Shown here: one piece after another, positions 33,455 through 43,795 of the stretch
Layout of the letters: the number at the start of each line of letters is the position of its first letter
How positions within the stretch are numbered: position 1 is the stretch's first letter
Assembly (NCBI GenBank): GCA_942159475.1
Contig: OW804097.1
Location: 12,029,172-12,093,171, forward strand
DNA from: Sthenelais limicola
Lineage: Eukaryota > Annelida > Polychaeta > Phyllodocida > Sigalionidae
Length of the DNA stretch: 64,000 bases
Direction of reading: 5' to 3'
The notes under the pieces: generated by a model
The model's input: only the letters and a program-made list of their open reading frames with translations
What the model was told of the DNA's origin: nothing
The model's database searches: none
Position numbers and translations under genes: made by a program

Positions 33455-33862
33455 CAATTTTATTATTGTCAGGTATACCTGTACTCGATCTGCACATTCT
33501 TAACCACTCTCTTGGTATGGCTCTTGCTAGATTCAATCTTTGTTCGAAGGTAATATCAATGTCATAATAGTTTTTGAGCTGTCGAACAGACATCAATCTC
33601 CCCTGCTCATCAATAATATCATCTATGACGTTTATACCTTTGTCTTTCCATTTAGGCCATTATAGCAATTTACGCTTGATTTTGATATTATTATTTGACC
33701 ATATCCTCTCTTTTCTTACTTGAGAAACATTTTGAGGAACCTGGCTGTAAAAGCATCTATTCCAGTATAAGAAAAGCTCTCTATAGAAACCATTTAAAGC
33801 TTTGGTTGGCTTATTTCTTCTAAGAAAAATCTCTTTTTGGACATATTCATGTCTTGTTCCAG
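33442..33862 (-). pseudogene. 5'-truncated LINE (L1/Tx1-like), C-terminal ORF2 relic
   Basis: The minus strand reads, in one frame, a segment with IWSNNNIKIK, then WPKWKDKGINVIDDIIDEQG, then LMSVRQLKNYYDI and ARAIPREWLRM. The order 'W-N-N..I.I', 'W..KGI..I.D.I.DE.G', 'AIP.EW' is typical of the region after the reverse transcriptase in L1/Tx1-type non-LTR elements. An in-frame TAA interrupts it between KRKLL and WPKW. Only about 130 codons remain, without the RT catalytic YxDD box or endonuclease domain. It ends in a long A-tail on the minus strand (plus-strand T-run 33425-33449), as expected for a 5'-truncated retrotransposon insertion. Its 5' edge abuts a Rep-D fragment. It is dead as a gene. 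The clade is inferred from motif memory. Confidence 0.72.
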
Positions 33863-33867
33863 TATAG

Positions 33868-33917
33868 CATCAGTCGCAAATGTGATATTTTTCAAATTGT
33901 TTTATTCACAAGAACCG
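33868..33917 (+). mobile_element. Rep-D short fragment
   Basis: CAGTCGCAAATGTGATATTT to TTATTCACAAG, abutting the LINE relic, which may have inserted in it. Confidence 0.55.
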
Positions 33918-35029
33918 TTTTGACTTTTGGGTTGCACGACTGTAATATATGGAAATGTATACGATCCTAAATAAAATATTTTTCAAATAAAAAAATCAAA
34001 TCACTCTCGTAATCTTATGTGTGTACCACATTTCAAGACAGTGTACTGAAAAATACATATCCAATGAAATCCTAATGGAATTCCCCTACTGTACTATTGG
34101 TTGGCAGCGCATAAATATCGCTAATTGTATTTTGAAACATGAAAAGATATAGATTAACTATAAGATTAGATTTACTAAAGTTAAAGATCTAAAGTATGGT
34201 AATTAGGGTCTTCTTGTCAATTACTGATACATAGTGAATATATGTGTTTTGGACCGCTTGACAGAGTTATTAGAGTGACAGTGTTATATATTATAAGATG
34301 TAACTACTTGTATTGGTATTTTAGATTGTAATCCCCACCGGTTCAGACTATTTTCGTTTATATTCTCTTGTATATACCTATACTTTATGACTAACATTGA
34401 CAATTAACGGGTCACTTTGTGTTAAAAACATGTGAAATCAAATTTAATTTGTATGATAATTTTCCTGGTGAATATATCATATGTGACACTTCCTACCATC
34501 ATGGATAAGTTAATCTAGTCTGAAGAAAGAAAATGAAAACTGTTTAAGCCACTTCAGAGAGAAGAACCGAAATGAAAAATATCTGCTTGAAAAGTGCTGT
34601 ATACTCTTCACTGAACAAAGAAAGCGCGTGATAGAAATCAGAGGGAGAAGGAGAAATCACTTCAAGCCAATAGAAATGCCAAGTAGGGAAACTAATTGAA
34701 TTTGTAAGGAATAAATATAAATGTCCTTTTGTTGCTAACGAGAGGAAAGACACTTAATTCTCATCATTTGTTTCTAATTATTCACACCAGGATCTCTGAT
34801 GTCGCGGTGTCAGGGCCTTTCTTTGTCGCTCTCAGACCATTACCCAAATTAGACATATCAAATCCTCTTTACTCCAGAATTCCCACCATTTCCAGCTGCT
34901 CTCGCCGACTTCAGGCGTCCTCTCACTGAATATGTTTAAGGCGTGTTCTCCCGCTTGTCTCAAGGGGTCTTCAAAGGTGCGCGGTGCTTTCTGACAGATT
35001 TCTGATCTAATTTAAACGATTGTCAGACT
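33918..35029. other. Unassigned AT-rich
   Basis: No gene or clear family. Confidence 0.4.
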
Positions 35030-35478
35030 TTGGGGAAAGTTTTCCCCAGAGGGGGAAAAGTTGTTACGTTGCATTACACAGGAGGTTACTCTTCCCTTAA
35101 GGCTTCTGCGCTAACAACGCCCAGAAACAGCCGCCTGCGCGCGCACAATTCTGCGGCGCGCGACGATTCCAAATGTCGTCTGCGGAGGCATGACGTCACC
35201 ATGACGACGCAGGGGCATCTGCGTCTGATAAACCGGGATGTATTACAGTTGATAAATCGAACGCATGTCAAACAAAAACGCATTTTCTCGCGTTTGAGCG
35301 AGCGCGTTCGCGTGGACAACTTGGAAGCGCCTGCCCTTTCTAACATCATACCGCGCATGTCATGCATACTAATGAGTTACCTAGCAACGTCAAATCGCCC
35401 ATATTGGTCAGGGAAGAAGAATCGCTTTTTGACTCCGCGCCACAAGCCGGACCGATCCCGAAGGCAATTTAACGGCGA
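35030..35478 (+). promoter_or_regulatory. CpG-rich candidate promoter and first exon
   Basis: CpG-dense sequence (CTGCGCGCGCAC, GCGGCGCGCGACG) with a perfect CRE, TGACGTCA, at 35191-35198. A frame from ATG 35030 stays open for 173 codons to 35551. Its product is rich in R, S, N and L and I recognise no domain. GAG|GTGAGT at 35476-35484 is a consensus 5' splice donor, so a first exon could end at 35478. The open frame may owe its length to composition. Exon status is a hypothesis. Confidence 0.3.
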
Positions 35479-35639
35479 GGTGAGTTTGAATAGGCATAAA
35501 ATTGATTTGAGGATGAAGGAAGAAAGGGCAGATAACACACAGATGACTTAGCTCTGTAAACGGTAAACTGTTACAGCAATTTATAAACAATTCAACTTCT
35601 TGTGGTAATTTTTCCTCTGGGTGCACCCATTCACGACCA

Positions 35640-35673
35640 CCTGGGTAGACGCTGGGTAGACGCTGGGTAGACG
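35640..35673 (+). repeat. (CTGGGTAGACG)3
   Basis: Three 11-bp units just downstream of the CpG-rich block. Confidence 0.85.
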
Positions 35674-35848
35674 CAGCTCCTAGAAGCGGCTGACCTTGAC
35701 CTTCTCATCCTCCAAACACTTCCTGTCTGCGGCGCATCTTTTCCTCTGAAGTCATTGTTTCCGCCGATCGCCACCAGGGACCGCTTTGTGTGAGGAAACC
35801 GATAGAGGGCACCTTTGTCGGCCTGGAGACAAGGTTAGGGAGGATCAC

Positions 35849-36083
35849 GGGTGAAGTCGCCAGAAAATGTACAATTCACTTTCACCAATTCTCTCAAATA
35901 ACCCAAATTTCAGACGAAAATAAAGTTCAAAATACAGTTCAACCTAACCAAACAGATTGCTAGAATCAATACAATGCCGAATATACCCGAATTTACCTAG
36001 TATTGACCAAATTTCAGCCTAATTTAGCAGAATTACTGAAATATATACAGCTGCAAATTGTACATTTTCCAAAAATCTGACCC
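35849..36083 (-). mobile_element. Rep-A full length
   Basis: GGGTGAAGTCGCCAGAAAA to AATCTGACCC. Flanks TCAC/TCAG match at three of four bases. Confidence 0.9.
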
Positions 36084-36330
36084 TCAGTGAACGTTCCTAT
36101 GGGAAAGGTTGATCGGTCAGCCCAAGTGATAAACCTAATTCTATACAGAGATAAACAGGTAATTTGCATGGTGACACGGGCGTACAGAAACACTTGCTAC
36201 AACAATGAGACACACACAACACAGCAGGAAGGACCCAGGCCCTTATAGGGTCATCTTATTGAATCACAAGATAAAGCCCTTCTGGATCACAGGATGGGAA
36301 AATGGTCAGTCGCAGATTCCTAATCCATTA

Positions 36331-36364
36331 GAATGGGAATCTCAATGATAAAGGCTGGTGCTTA
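36331..36364 (+). repeat. Flanking duplication of Rep-B, left
   Basis: GAATGGGAATCTCAATGATA, then AAGGCTGGTGCTTA. Confidence 0.93.
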
Positions 36365-36726
36365 GGCCAAAAAAAAAAAATAGGTGTGTTTCCGATTTAC
36401 CCCCCCCCCCCCCCCTACCTAGAAAAAGCTTACCCTACCTAAAAGTTTTTTTACCATACCTGATTTTTTCCCCATCATATCTTACTTTTTTTGGATTTTT
36501 TGACAAAAAAAGCTTATAAAAGCAGGAAAACAGGTTTTCCTAACCTGGAACTGTCAAAAAGCACATTTCCCATGTTCAAAACAACTATTGTTATGAAAAA
36601 GACATTTTTTTCAGTTTCTGGGAGGTGGTTTCCAAACAAAAAAAATTAACAAAAAAAAGAAGTTACCACCCCCTACCTAGTTTTCAGCCAGATAAATCGG
36701 AAACACACCTATTTCTTTTTTTGGCC
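36365..36726 (-). mobile_element. Rep-B between 35-bp direct duplications
   Basis: GGCCAAAAAAAAAAAATAGG to CCTATTTCTTTTTTTGGCC, 362 bp. Direct repeats starting GAATGGGAATCT (34/35 identical) touch both ends. Confidence 0.92.
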
Positions 36727-36761
36727 GAATGGGAATCTGAATGATAAAGGCTGGTGCTTAG
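36727..36761 (+). repeat. Flanking duplication of Rep-B, right
   Basis: GAATGGGAATCTGAATGATA, then AAGGCTGGTGCTTAG. One mismatch to the left copy. Confidence 0.93.
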
Positions 36762-37330
36762 AGGGTGATGATCCCTCGGCCCTGTGTATGTATCTAAGTG
36801 CTACAGGTGAGGGCAGTGTATATTCTTCCGATGCTAATAAGGGTGATTAGATTTTCTGGATGAGGTGGTATACACACACACATAGTTATATATACATACC
36901 GGTATATGCACAGGGACCTTTTATCTTCTAAGTTTGTTGGCCGACGTCAGAACTGTTCTCAGAATAACAATGATCTCAAAACCCCGACAAATTATATAAA
37001 TTACTTTTGTTATCTTCTTTTCTAAACATTATAACCAATCAACCTTGTATTTTGTCCACATTCGACTGTTTCTTCCTTGAGCAAGATTGTCAGGACACGA
37101 CGTAAACCATTCACTAAATGAGAGTGTGTTTGACACTTATGTAATCTACCCGAATAAAAATATAATTATATTTACATATGCACTGGGACCTTTTACCTTT
37201 TCAGTTAGTTGGTCGACATCAGAACTGTTCTCAATGATCTCAAAACCCCGACATATTATATAAATTTCTTTTAAAAAAAGAGAATATATTGTAAGGTTTG
37301 CCAACTATATAGTAGTTTATTGTAAAATAA
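36762..37330. other. Two diverged direct copies, about 260 bp apart
   Basis: GGGACCTTTTATCTTCTAAG with CGACGTCAGAACTGTTCTCA near 36910-36965 returns as GGGACCTTTTACCTTTTCAG with CGACATCAGAACTGTTCTCA near 37187-37235. Each is followed by AATGATCTCAAAACCCCGAC. Confidence 0.7.
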
Positions 37331-37600
37331 AATAAGATAAGAGAATAGAAGAGAATTCTTTTTTTTTATTTTTACAACTCCTTTATTCAAAAACACCTGA
37401 CATCTGGGCATATACATTGCTAAATCATCATTATTGACAATACTTAAAAGAAAGGGAAAATCATTGAAATATCTTTTTTCTTTCAAACGAATTACTCCAG
37501 TGGAGAATTCTTTATTCGTCACAGATGGTACAGACGAAAACGATGTAGTCTTCTCACAAAGAGGACTTCCAGACCATATCATGACATAAGTCATAAGATA
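37331..37600 (-). mobile_element. LINE-like 3' end, minus orientation
   Basis: The plus strand carries a T-rich tail (37360-37370) and TTTATTCAAAAACACC, then TTCTTTATTCGTCACAGATG and GAGGACTTCCAGACCAT. The last two blocks recur at 48240-48320, which defines a dispersed family. A 107-codon minus-strand frame through it shows no recognisable domain. Confidence 0.45.
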
Positions 37601-38485
37601 CAGGAAATATGGCTATTACCTTTTGCTTTGTAGTTCTTTAAGGCGAGCATAAATAATAATATATAGGAGGTAATACATTATATACCATTAGACAATAAAT
37701 ATCTATCAACTTTTCCCCCCAATTTTATTAATTTTCTTTTATTTAGAATTTGTATACAGCGTTTTCTCAGACAAGTGAGATCAAGCAATATATTAAATAA
37801 TGTCTCTGGGGGAGAAATAGATGTCACAAATGTCACAAAACCGGAGAAATAAATGTCACAAATGTCACAAAACCTCCTCTCTCCTATAAATACATCGCCA
37901 GAAGACAAAGCGTTGACAGAATGTCTCACAGCGAATGACAGGAAATCGCCAGCAATTTCAGCCATAATTCGCCTTGCATCTGAAAAAGACCAGGGGTGAT
38001 AATTATCATTTGCATTTTTGTGCCTGAAAGACAAACGCCATGGTGATAATTAATGTAATTTTAATAATTAAACCGATTAAAGTCTGGGCGCGTGTGCCAC
38101 TGAGTCTACCGTATTTCATAATGACATCAGGATGCCACCAGGATGCCACGAAAGGCTCGTGCCAGGGTAATATTTCTAAGCTATAATTCACCTTGTACAT
38201 GTTTTGACATGTTAGTGTGGTGCTTGCATGCAACCATAGGCCTGAGGCCATGTTTCAACAATTTCACCACATCTCTTAATGATTTATAATTGCTTTTGGA
38301 TCCAGTTACTTTATATTGGATAATTGAATAATTTCTATTTTTTCCTAGCGAATATTTTTTTTCGGGTATAAAGTCATCTTAGTGATTTGAAATGATTTAT
38401 CAGTGGCGTGGAAGTTTGAACGATTCGGTTATAGCTGGTTTATACATAGCCGAGTGCAGGAACGCGATTTACTTTAGTACACGCA
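37601..38485. other. Unassigned with short tandem repeat
   Basis: AAATGTCACAAATGTCACAAAACC repeats twice near 37818-37873. No gene. Confidence 0.45.
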
Positions 38486-38713
38486 GGTCAGATTCTCAGA
38501 AAATGCTCAATTGGCAGATCTACACATTTAGTAAATTCTGCTAAATTACACTGAAAAATGGTTAATACTAGGTATATCTGAGTATATTTGGTATTGCCTT
38601 GATTCAAACAGTCTGTTTGGTTAGGTTAGACTGTATTTCTAACCTAATCTGATATTTCGATTATTAGAGAAAATTGGTGAAGGCGAATTGTACATTTTCT
38701 GGGGATATCACTC
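38486..38713 (+). mobile_element. Rep-A full length, diverged ends
   Basis: GGTCAGATTCTCAGAAAATG to GGGGATATCACTC. Flanks ACGC/ACGT. Confidence 0.82.
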
Positions 38714-39085
38714 ACGTAGACAACTTAGTGCAAATATTCACATTGTGGATAAATGAATGAATGACAGAATTATTTATTTGAGAATCTGCTCAAAGTAGTT
38801 ACAAGTTTCTGAAAAGGTTTCTCCAGATATTCCAGCATGTACCGTTGTCTAACCAAGATGAAAAAGAAAAGAATAAATCATAGGAAGAAGAGAAGAGCTT
38901 AGAAGTATGCTACACATTATCCCGCTGCAGAGTTGACAATTATGATAAGGTATAGAGTTTGATGTTTATGGTTCTCTATGTTATTCTGATTTCATAAACA
39001 AGTAAGATTGAGAAAAACCCTCAAAGTCAGGGGGTCAGGAAAGTATGTGTAACAATGAATGGTCATTTATGGAATAACATTAAAG

Positions 39086-39320
39086 GGGTCAGATTTTCAG
39101 AAAATGTCCAATTGACAGCTCTACACATTTAGGAAATTCTGCTAAATTAGGCTGAAAAATAGTGAATACCGGGTATATCTGAGTATATTTGGCATCGCAT
39201 TGATTTAAAGTATCAGTTCTGTTATGTTAAACTGCATTTTGAAGCTCATTTTCGTCTTAAATGTGAGTTATTTGAGAGGATTGGTGAAGGCGAATTGTAC
39301 ATTTTCTGAAAATCTGACCC
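39086..39320 (+). mobile_element. Rep-A full length (subfamily 2), AAAG target duplication
   Basis: GGGTCAGATTTTCAGAAAA to AATCTGACCC with AAAG at 39082-39085 and 39321-39324. It has the cleanest terminal inverted repeat in the window (about 28 bp). Confidence 0.93.
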
Positions 39321-39588
39321 AAAGACTCATTGGGAATCCAACTCACCCGAGTACACGTCCACCATTAATGTATTCCAACATGCTACACGAGTTATAACCC
39401 ATGTTCAATTATTTATTCCGCAGCTTGATGGATCCCATATTCCCATCACTCAAGCTATGTTTCAATAATACCACAGACATTTATTTAAAGATTTTCTTTG
39501 ATTTAAAATATATGGCCAGCTATAATGATGGGTTTTCCCTCTGATTAACGCACGAGTGCAGTGGTGGTCCATTTCCGGCAAATTATAC

Positions 39589-39830
39589 GGGCTCAGGACG
39601 TCAAAAAATGTACAATCGGCAGCTTTACACATTGAGCAAATTCTACTAAATTAGGCTGAAAAACGATAAAAAAAACTAGACACATTATTATTATTATATA
39701 TTTAGTATTGGGTTGAATAAACACCTGTTCCGTTGTGCTGAACTATATTTGTACCTCATTATTGTCTTAAATTTGATTTATTTTAGGAGATTTCGGAAGG
39801 CGAATTGTACATTTTCTGATAACATGACTC
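39589..39830 (+). mobile_element. Rep-A full length, diverged
   Basis: GGGCTCAGGACGTCAAAAAA to ATAACATGACTC. A short ATTATTATTATATA expansion is inside. Confidence 0.78.
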
Positions 39831-40189
39831 ATATACTTAATACACAGAACCCATACATCATTCTGAATAAGCCGAGGTCAAAGGTTAGAAACTAATTATT
39901 TGCCCCAACCTTGGCTACCTGTCCCCGCCTCCCGCGATCCTTATCTCCCCGTCACCCTGTGTTTAACCACCCTCCCACCTGTAATAGGTTAAAATCTGTG
40001 GTTAATGCAGGCACAAACTATAGTAAATATTATTGTAAAATGATTAGAAACAAGTTGGACTTCTGATATCATCTTATCACTACATTTGCACTACATGTTT
40101 AACTGGCAAATTGTAACTGACTAATGTCAACTCATTGTCGACTACTGTTATCTTATTTTCCACACTATACCCTATATTGTTTCAAGGGG

Positions 40190-40320
40190 CACATCGGAAG
40201 ATCTCCAGTGGAGAACGATCTCTGTCATTTTCTCTCTGTCTTTTCTTGATTTATATTGAGCTATGTAATTGTACACTGTGAAAATGACTCTTGAATAAAA
40301 GTTTCATAATAATAATAATA
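40190..40320 (+). mobile_element. LINE 3' end with (TAA)n tail, second copy
   Basis: It shares GGAAGATCTCCA.TGGAGA, the TGAATAAAAGTTT polyadenylation-like block and the (TAA)n tail with the copy at 150-258. The middle is diverged, so the copies are old or from different subfamilies. Confidence 0.6.
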
Positions 40321-40658
40321 TACCCCAGCCTTTCACACACAGGAAAGCATTTCCGCGGCTCCCCGAAATATAAATATGGACTTAAAGCCCTGTAGCAAAA
40401 AGGTATGGTAACGACTGATGACCGAGGTATCAGAAATTGTCGTACTAACAGACATAAAGCAATGTTAGATTAATTAATTCTTTTGCACACGTGCCTGTTA
40501 TTTGTCAACGAAAATTTAAGACCTGTGCCTCACTATCTCCCACTTTGGGCTTTTTGTTTTTTCCTGAAACAATTCAAATACTTGAACAATGCAATTGTCT
40601 TCAAAGTCTTCAAAGTAAAAAAAAAAAGAGAAAAAGGGGACGTTTCCTTTGATATATT

Positions 40659-40892
40659 GGTCAGATTTTCAGAAAATGTACAAATGGCCTTCATCAATCC
40701 TCTCAAATGACCCATATTTAAGACAAAAATGAGCTTCAAAATGCAGTTTAACATAACAGAACGGATACTTTAAATCAATGCTATACCAAATATACTCAGA
40801 TATATTCGGTATTCTTCATTTTTCAGCTTAATTTAGCAGAATTTCCTAAATGTGTAGCGCTGCCAATTGTACATTTTCTGAAAATCTGGCCC
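40659..40892 (-). mobile_element. Rep-A full length (subfamily 2)
   Basis: GGTCAGATTTTCAGAAAATG to AATCTGGCCC. The left end has lost one G. ATAT lies near both flanks. Confidence 0.88.
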
Positions 40893-41744
40893 ATATACTG
40901 ACTGTACATGAGACAATAGTGGGAGTAGGGCAGCAAGTGTTGCCTCCCCCTGGCGGGCTCTACACACGGCGGATACTCACTGCCCCCTTCTCATCTCAGA
41001 GACCCCTAGCGGAGATGTTGTGTAACAAGGGAGCGTCTCACAAATTGTGCATGAGTGCCTAACAGTAGGGCTGTGTAATTATGTGAGTGAACCTGCCATT
41101 ACCCCAACCCAGGCCTATAGGTAGGTGTCGTGGGGCATAGCTGCAATCCAAGACAGATTAGCTAAAATAAATTTATTTTCTCAATCGCTTGAGAGAATGA
41201 ATCAAGTTATGAAAAAGGCTTATCTTAGGAATCGCTTGCGAGAATGAATGGATAGGAAAATTTACGAAAACCATCCTTATATGGCATGAGATTGCTGTAA
41301 TGGTATTGATAACTTCTGAATAAAGAATTTTGTACAAAAAATAATAATTCAGAATTTGACAACAAAAAGTGGATATTTTCATTGATACCCTTTTATTTCA
41401 ATTCAATTGAACATATCATTTATTTATACTTTAGAGCACTGTACAAAAAGGTAACATACTTCTGAAAATGATTTCCATGTCAACTCATGTCTTCCAGAAT
41501 GTTAAAGTTAAAGCGAAGTACATTAATTGTGAAAAAAATCGAACCATCTACATTCATAAGATGATGTAGAAATAAAGATTTCTGATATTTCTGAAACATC
41601 TCATTGCTATTAAAGCAATCTGCAATCCAAGCCAAATTAGCTTTTCAAAAGCTGTTTTCTAGTAAGTTTATCTATATTCAAGTTTGGTATATCTAATGTT
41701 GGCAATATAAACAGGAGATTTACTACATGTATTGATACGACGTA
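40893..41744. other. Unassigned
   Basis: AATCGCTTG.GAGAATGAAT occurs twice (41184, 41231). Otherwise no family or gene. Confidence 0.4.
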
Positions 41745-41861
41745 GGACGCCAAACCCTCCAAAAATGAGGACATTCCAACAAAGAGATCTTGTGAATTAA
41801 TGCCTTTGGAAAAAATCAATTATGCGATATGTATGTGACTCATTTCCCTGATTCACATCAC
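41745..41861 (+). mobile_element. Rep-D right-end fragment
   Basis: CTCCAAAAATGAGGACATTCC to TGACTCATTTCCCTG and CACATCACA. Confidence 0.65.
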
Positions 41862-42049
41862 ATTCAAATTAAAACATTCTTTATTGCTGATTTTATTACT
41901 AGTTGTTGGTCAACTCTGACGTGTCAGGTCTTCCACTGATTGTTTAGAACTTCGAGTTGAGTTGCAAATCACATAATATAAGATAACCTTGTGAAAGAAA
42001 AATATATAAAAGATACCGTCGCAGACGACATTTGTCAGAAAGCAGAAGC

Positions 42050-42200
42050 TGGTCTATAGCCGGTCACCAAGGCGGCAATTTCCCGCCGCCGCCTCCAACC
42101 CGTTACAACGCGATTGCGGCGTCCGCTCTCCACACAAAGCGGAAGTAGCTCAACCACGCCCTCTGTGAGGCCTGTCTGTAATTAACCACGGTGTCCATTC
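42050..42200. promoter_or_regulatory. CpG-rich block with E2F-like and ETS-like motifs
   Basis: TTTCCCGCC near 42080 is an E2F-type site and AGCGGAAGTAG near 42141 an ETS-type core, within GC-rich sequence. No exon seen. Confidence 0.3.
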
Positions 42201-42498
42201 AGCGGGGGGAGGCAGCGCATAACAATCAAGAGCTCGTTAGCTATTCTATTTACACTTCTTGATGAGAGAACGACCAGGGATAAGTGAAAAGATGGAGGTA
42301 TTGATATGTGGCGGCCGCCTCGGACAAGACACACGGGCCGAGTCATCCTTTTTAGGGGCACACAAAGCCGAGATTGACAGTGGTGAGATAGGACACTCTG
42401 GGGTATAACAAACATGGCGCCCAGGGGAGCTGTTGGCGGCAATAAGGCCCTCACATGTTGGCAAACAATGCTCTCTACTGTAATCTGTGATTGATATA

Positions 42499-42530
42499 CA
42501 TACAATGGTGTAGAGCGGCTATATATCCAT
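42499..42530 (+). repeat. 32-bp repeat before Rep-A at 42531
   Basis: CATACAATGGTGTAGAGCGG, then CTATATATCCAT. Confidence 0.9.
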
Positions 42531-42662
42531 GGGTCAAATCGTCAGTGTATATATAATTCGCCTTCACAAATCCTGACAAATAACTCAGATTTAAGACAGA
42601 AAAAAGATTCCAAATACAGTTCAACATAGCGGAAGGGATTGTACCGAGAGATAAATAGAGAG

Positions 42663-42795
42663 AATGGGACGAGCCGGCAATAATCGAAAATTTATAGGAC
42701 GAGATTCGTCCACATAAGCACGATGCCGTAGGCAGAGTGCTTATGTGGACGAATCAAGTCCTATAAATTTTCGATTATTGTTGGCGAGTTCCATT
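42663..42795. repeat. 59-bp-arm inverted repeat
   Basis: Left arm 42663-42721 and right arm 42737-42795 pair at about 52 of 59 positions around a 15-bp loop. CAATAATCGAAAATTTATAG and ATTCGTCCACATAAGCAC are perfect blocks. Confidence 0.9.
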
Positions 42796-43114
42796 CTATA
42801 TTTATTATATGTGCATAAAATTTGATCATATTTCATCAGATATCACTGAAAAAATACTAAAGAAGTCTCAGAGAGCCCTGCTGACAGCCCCGTTAGTAGG
42901 CCTACAATGCCCACTGTGCGATCATGCAGTTTTTAGGCCTACTTATATTGTTGACTTAAAATGTTCATATCGCAGCCATTTCTTGGCCTACATTAATAAA
43001 TCTTATATCTTTCAATAGAGAATTCAATGCTCTATCTAATGGTGTGGATTTTGTTATGTATTTCTATAATTAAAGTACCAGAATCACGGGTGGATAACCG
43101 ATCGCGGGGGTTTG

Positions 43115-43158
43115 TTTACATGCTTCGCGGAGAGCCAAAGCTCCGCGAAGCATATAAA
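43115..43158. repeat. 18-bp-arm hairpin
   Basis: TTTACATGCTTCGCGGAG and CTCCGCGAAGCATATAAA pair at 17 of 18 positions with loop AGCCAAAG. Confidence 0.9.
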
Positions 43159-43179
43159 CAGCTATTTTTAGACAACTAC

Positions 43180-43207
43180 ATTCATATAGGACGCGTCCTA
43201 TATGAAT
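43180..43207. repeat. 28-bp perfect palindrome
   Basis: ATTCATATAGGACG is followed directly by its exact reverse complement, with no loop. Confidence 0.95.
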
Positions 43208-43347
43208 ATTTTTATAGCACCCCACTTATAGCACCCTTCATATAGCATGCGCATATAATAATACAAAATATACTCAGATATACCTATATACTATCATCAC
43301 AAACTCATTTCCTGACGACCTGACCCATACATACAATGGATACCAAT

Positions 43348-43379
43348 CATACAATGGTGTAGAGTGGCTATATATCCAT
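43348..43379 (+). repeat. 32-bp repeat before Rep-A at 43380
   Basis: CATACAATGGTGTAGAGTGG, then CTATATATCCAT: 31/32 identical to 42499-42530, so repeat plus element form a tandem duplicate. Confidence 0.9.
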
Positions 43380-43577
43380 GGGTCAGATTGTTAGAATATA
43401 TACAATCCGCCTTCACAAATCCTCACACATACTCTAAATTTAAGATAGAAAAGAAATTCCAAATACAGTTCAACATATCCGAAAAGATTGTATCAACAGA
43501 TAATACCAAATATACTCAGATATACCTATATAGTATCACTACTAGCATCATAAAATCATTTTTTGACGACCTGACCC
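43380..43577 (-). mobile_element. Rep-A (subfamily 3), intact
   Basis: GGGTCAGATTGTTAGAATA to CCTGACCC, 198 bp. It is preceded by the same 32 bp that precedes the copy at 42531. Confidence 0.82.
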
Positions 43578-43588
43578 ATACATACATG

Positions 43589-43795
43589 CAATCGCCTTCA
43601 CCAATATTCTCAAATAACCCAAATTCAAGACAAAACAGATGTTCCAAATACAGCTCAAAATAACAGATTGTATGAATCAAGGCAATACCAAATATATCCA
43701 GATATACCTAAGATTTATCATTATTCAGCATAATTTAACTAAATTTACTAAATGTTTAGAGCTGCCAATTGTACATTTTATAACGTCCTAATCCT
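43589..43795 (-). mobile_element. Rep-A, left end missing
   Basis: CAATCGCCTTCACCAATATT to TTATAACGTCCTAATCC. Third member of the 42.5-43.8 kb cluster. Confidence 0.75.

Larger units (their letters stand above)
42656..43249. mobile_element. Palindrome-rich insertion in Rep-A
   Basis: About 594 bp absent from the sister copy at 43380. ATAA lies at both edges (possible 4-bp duplication). It contains three inverted repeats (42663-42795, 43115-43158, 43180-43207) and short TATAGCACCC repeats near the right edge. No coding capacity. Family unrecognised. Confidence 0.65.
42531..43326 (-). mobile_element. Rep-A (subfamily 3) split by a 600-bp palindromic insertion
   Basis: GGGTCAAATCGTCAGTGTA starts it and CCTGACCC ends it. 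The interior is cut after GGGATTGTACCGAGAGATAA and resumes at ATAATACAAAATATACTC. The neighbouring copy at 43380 shows the uninterrupted reading. Confidence 0.78.

Noticed and set aside
35765..35792. Further CTCF-like match (GCCACCAGGGACCGC)
   Set aside because: It departs from the core at GGGACC in place of GGGGGC, so I left it out of the site list.
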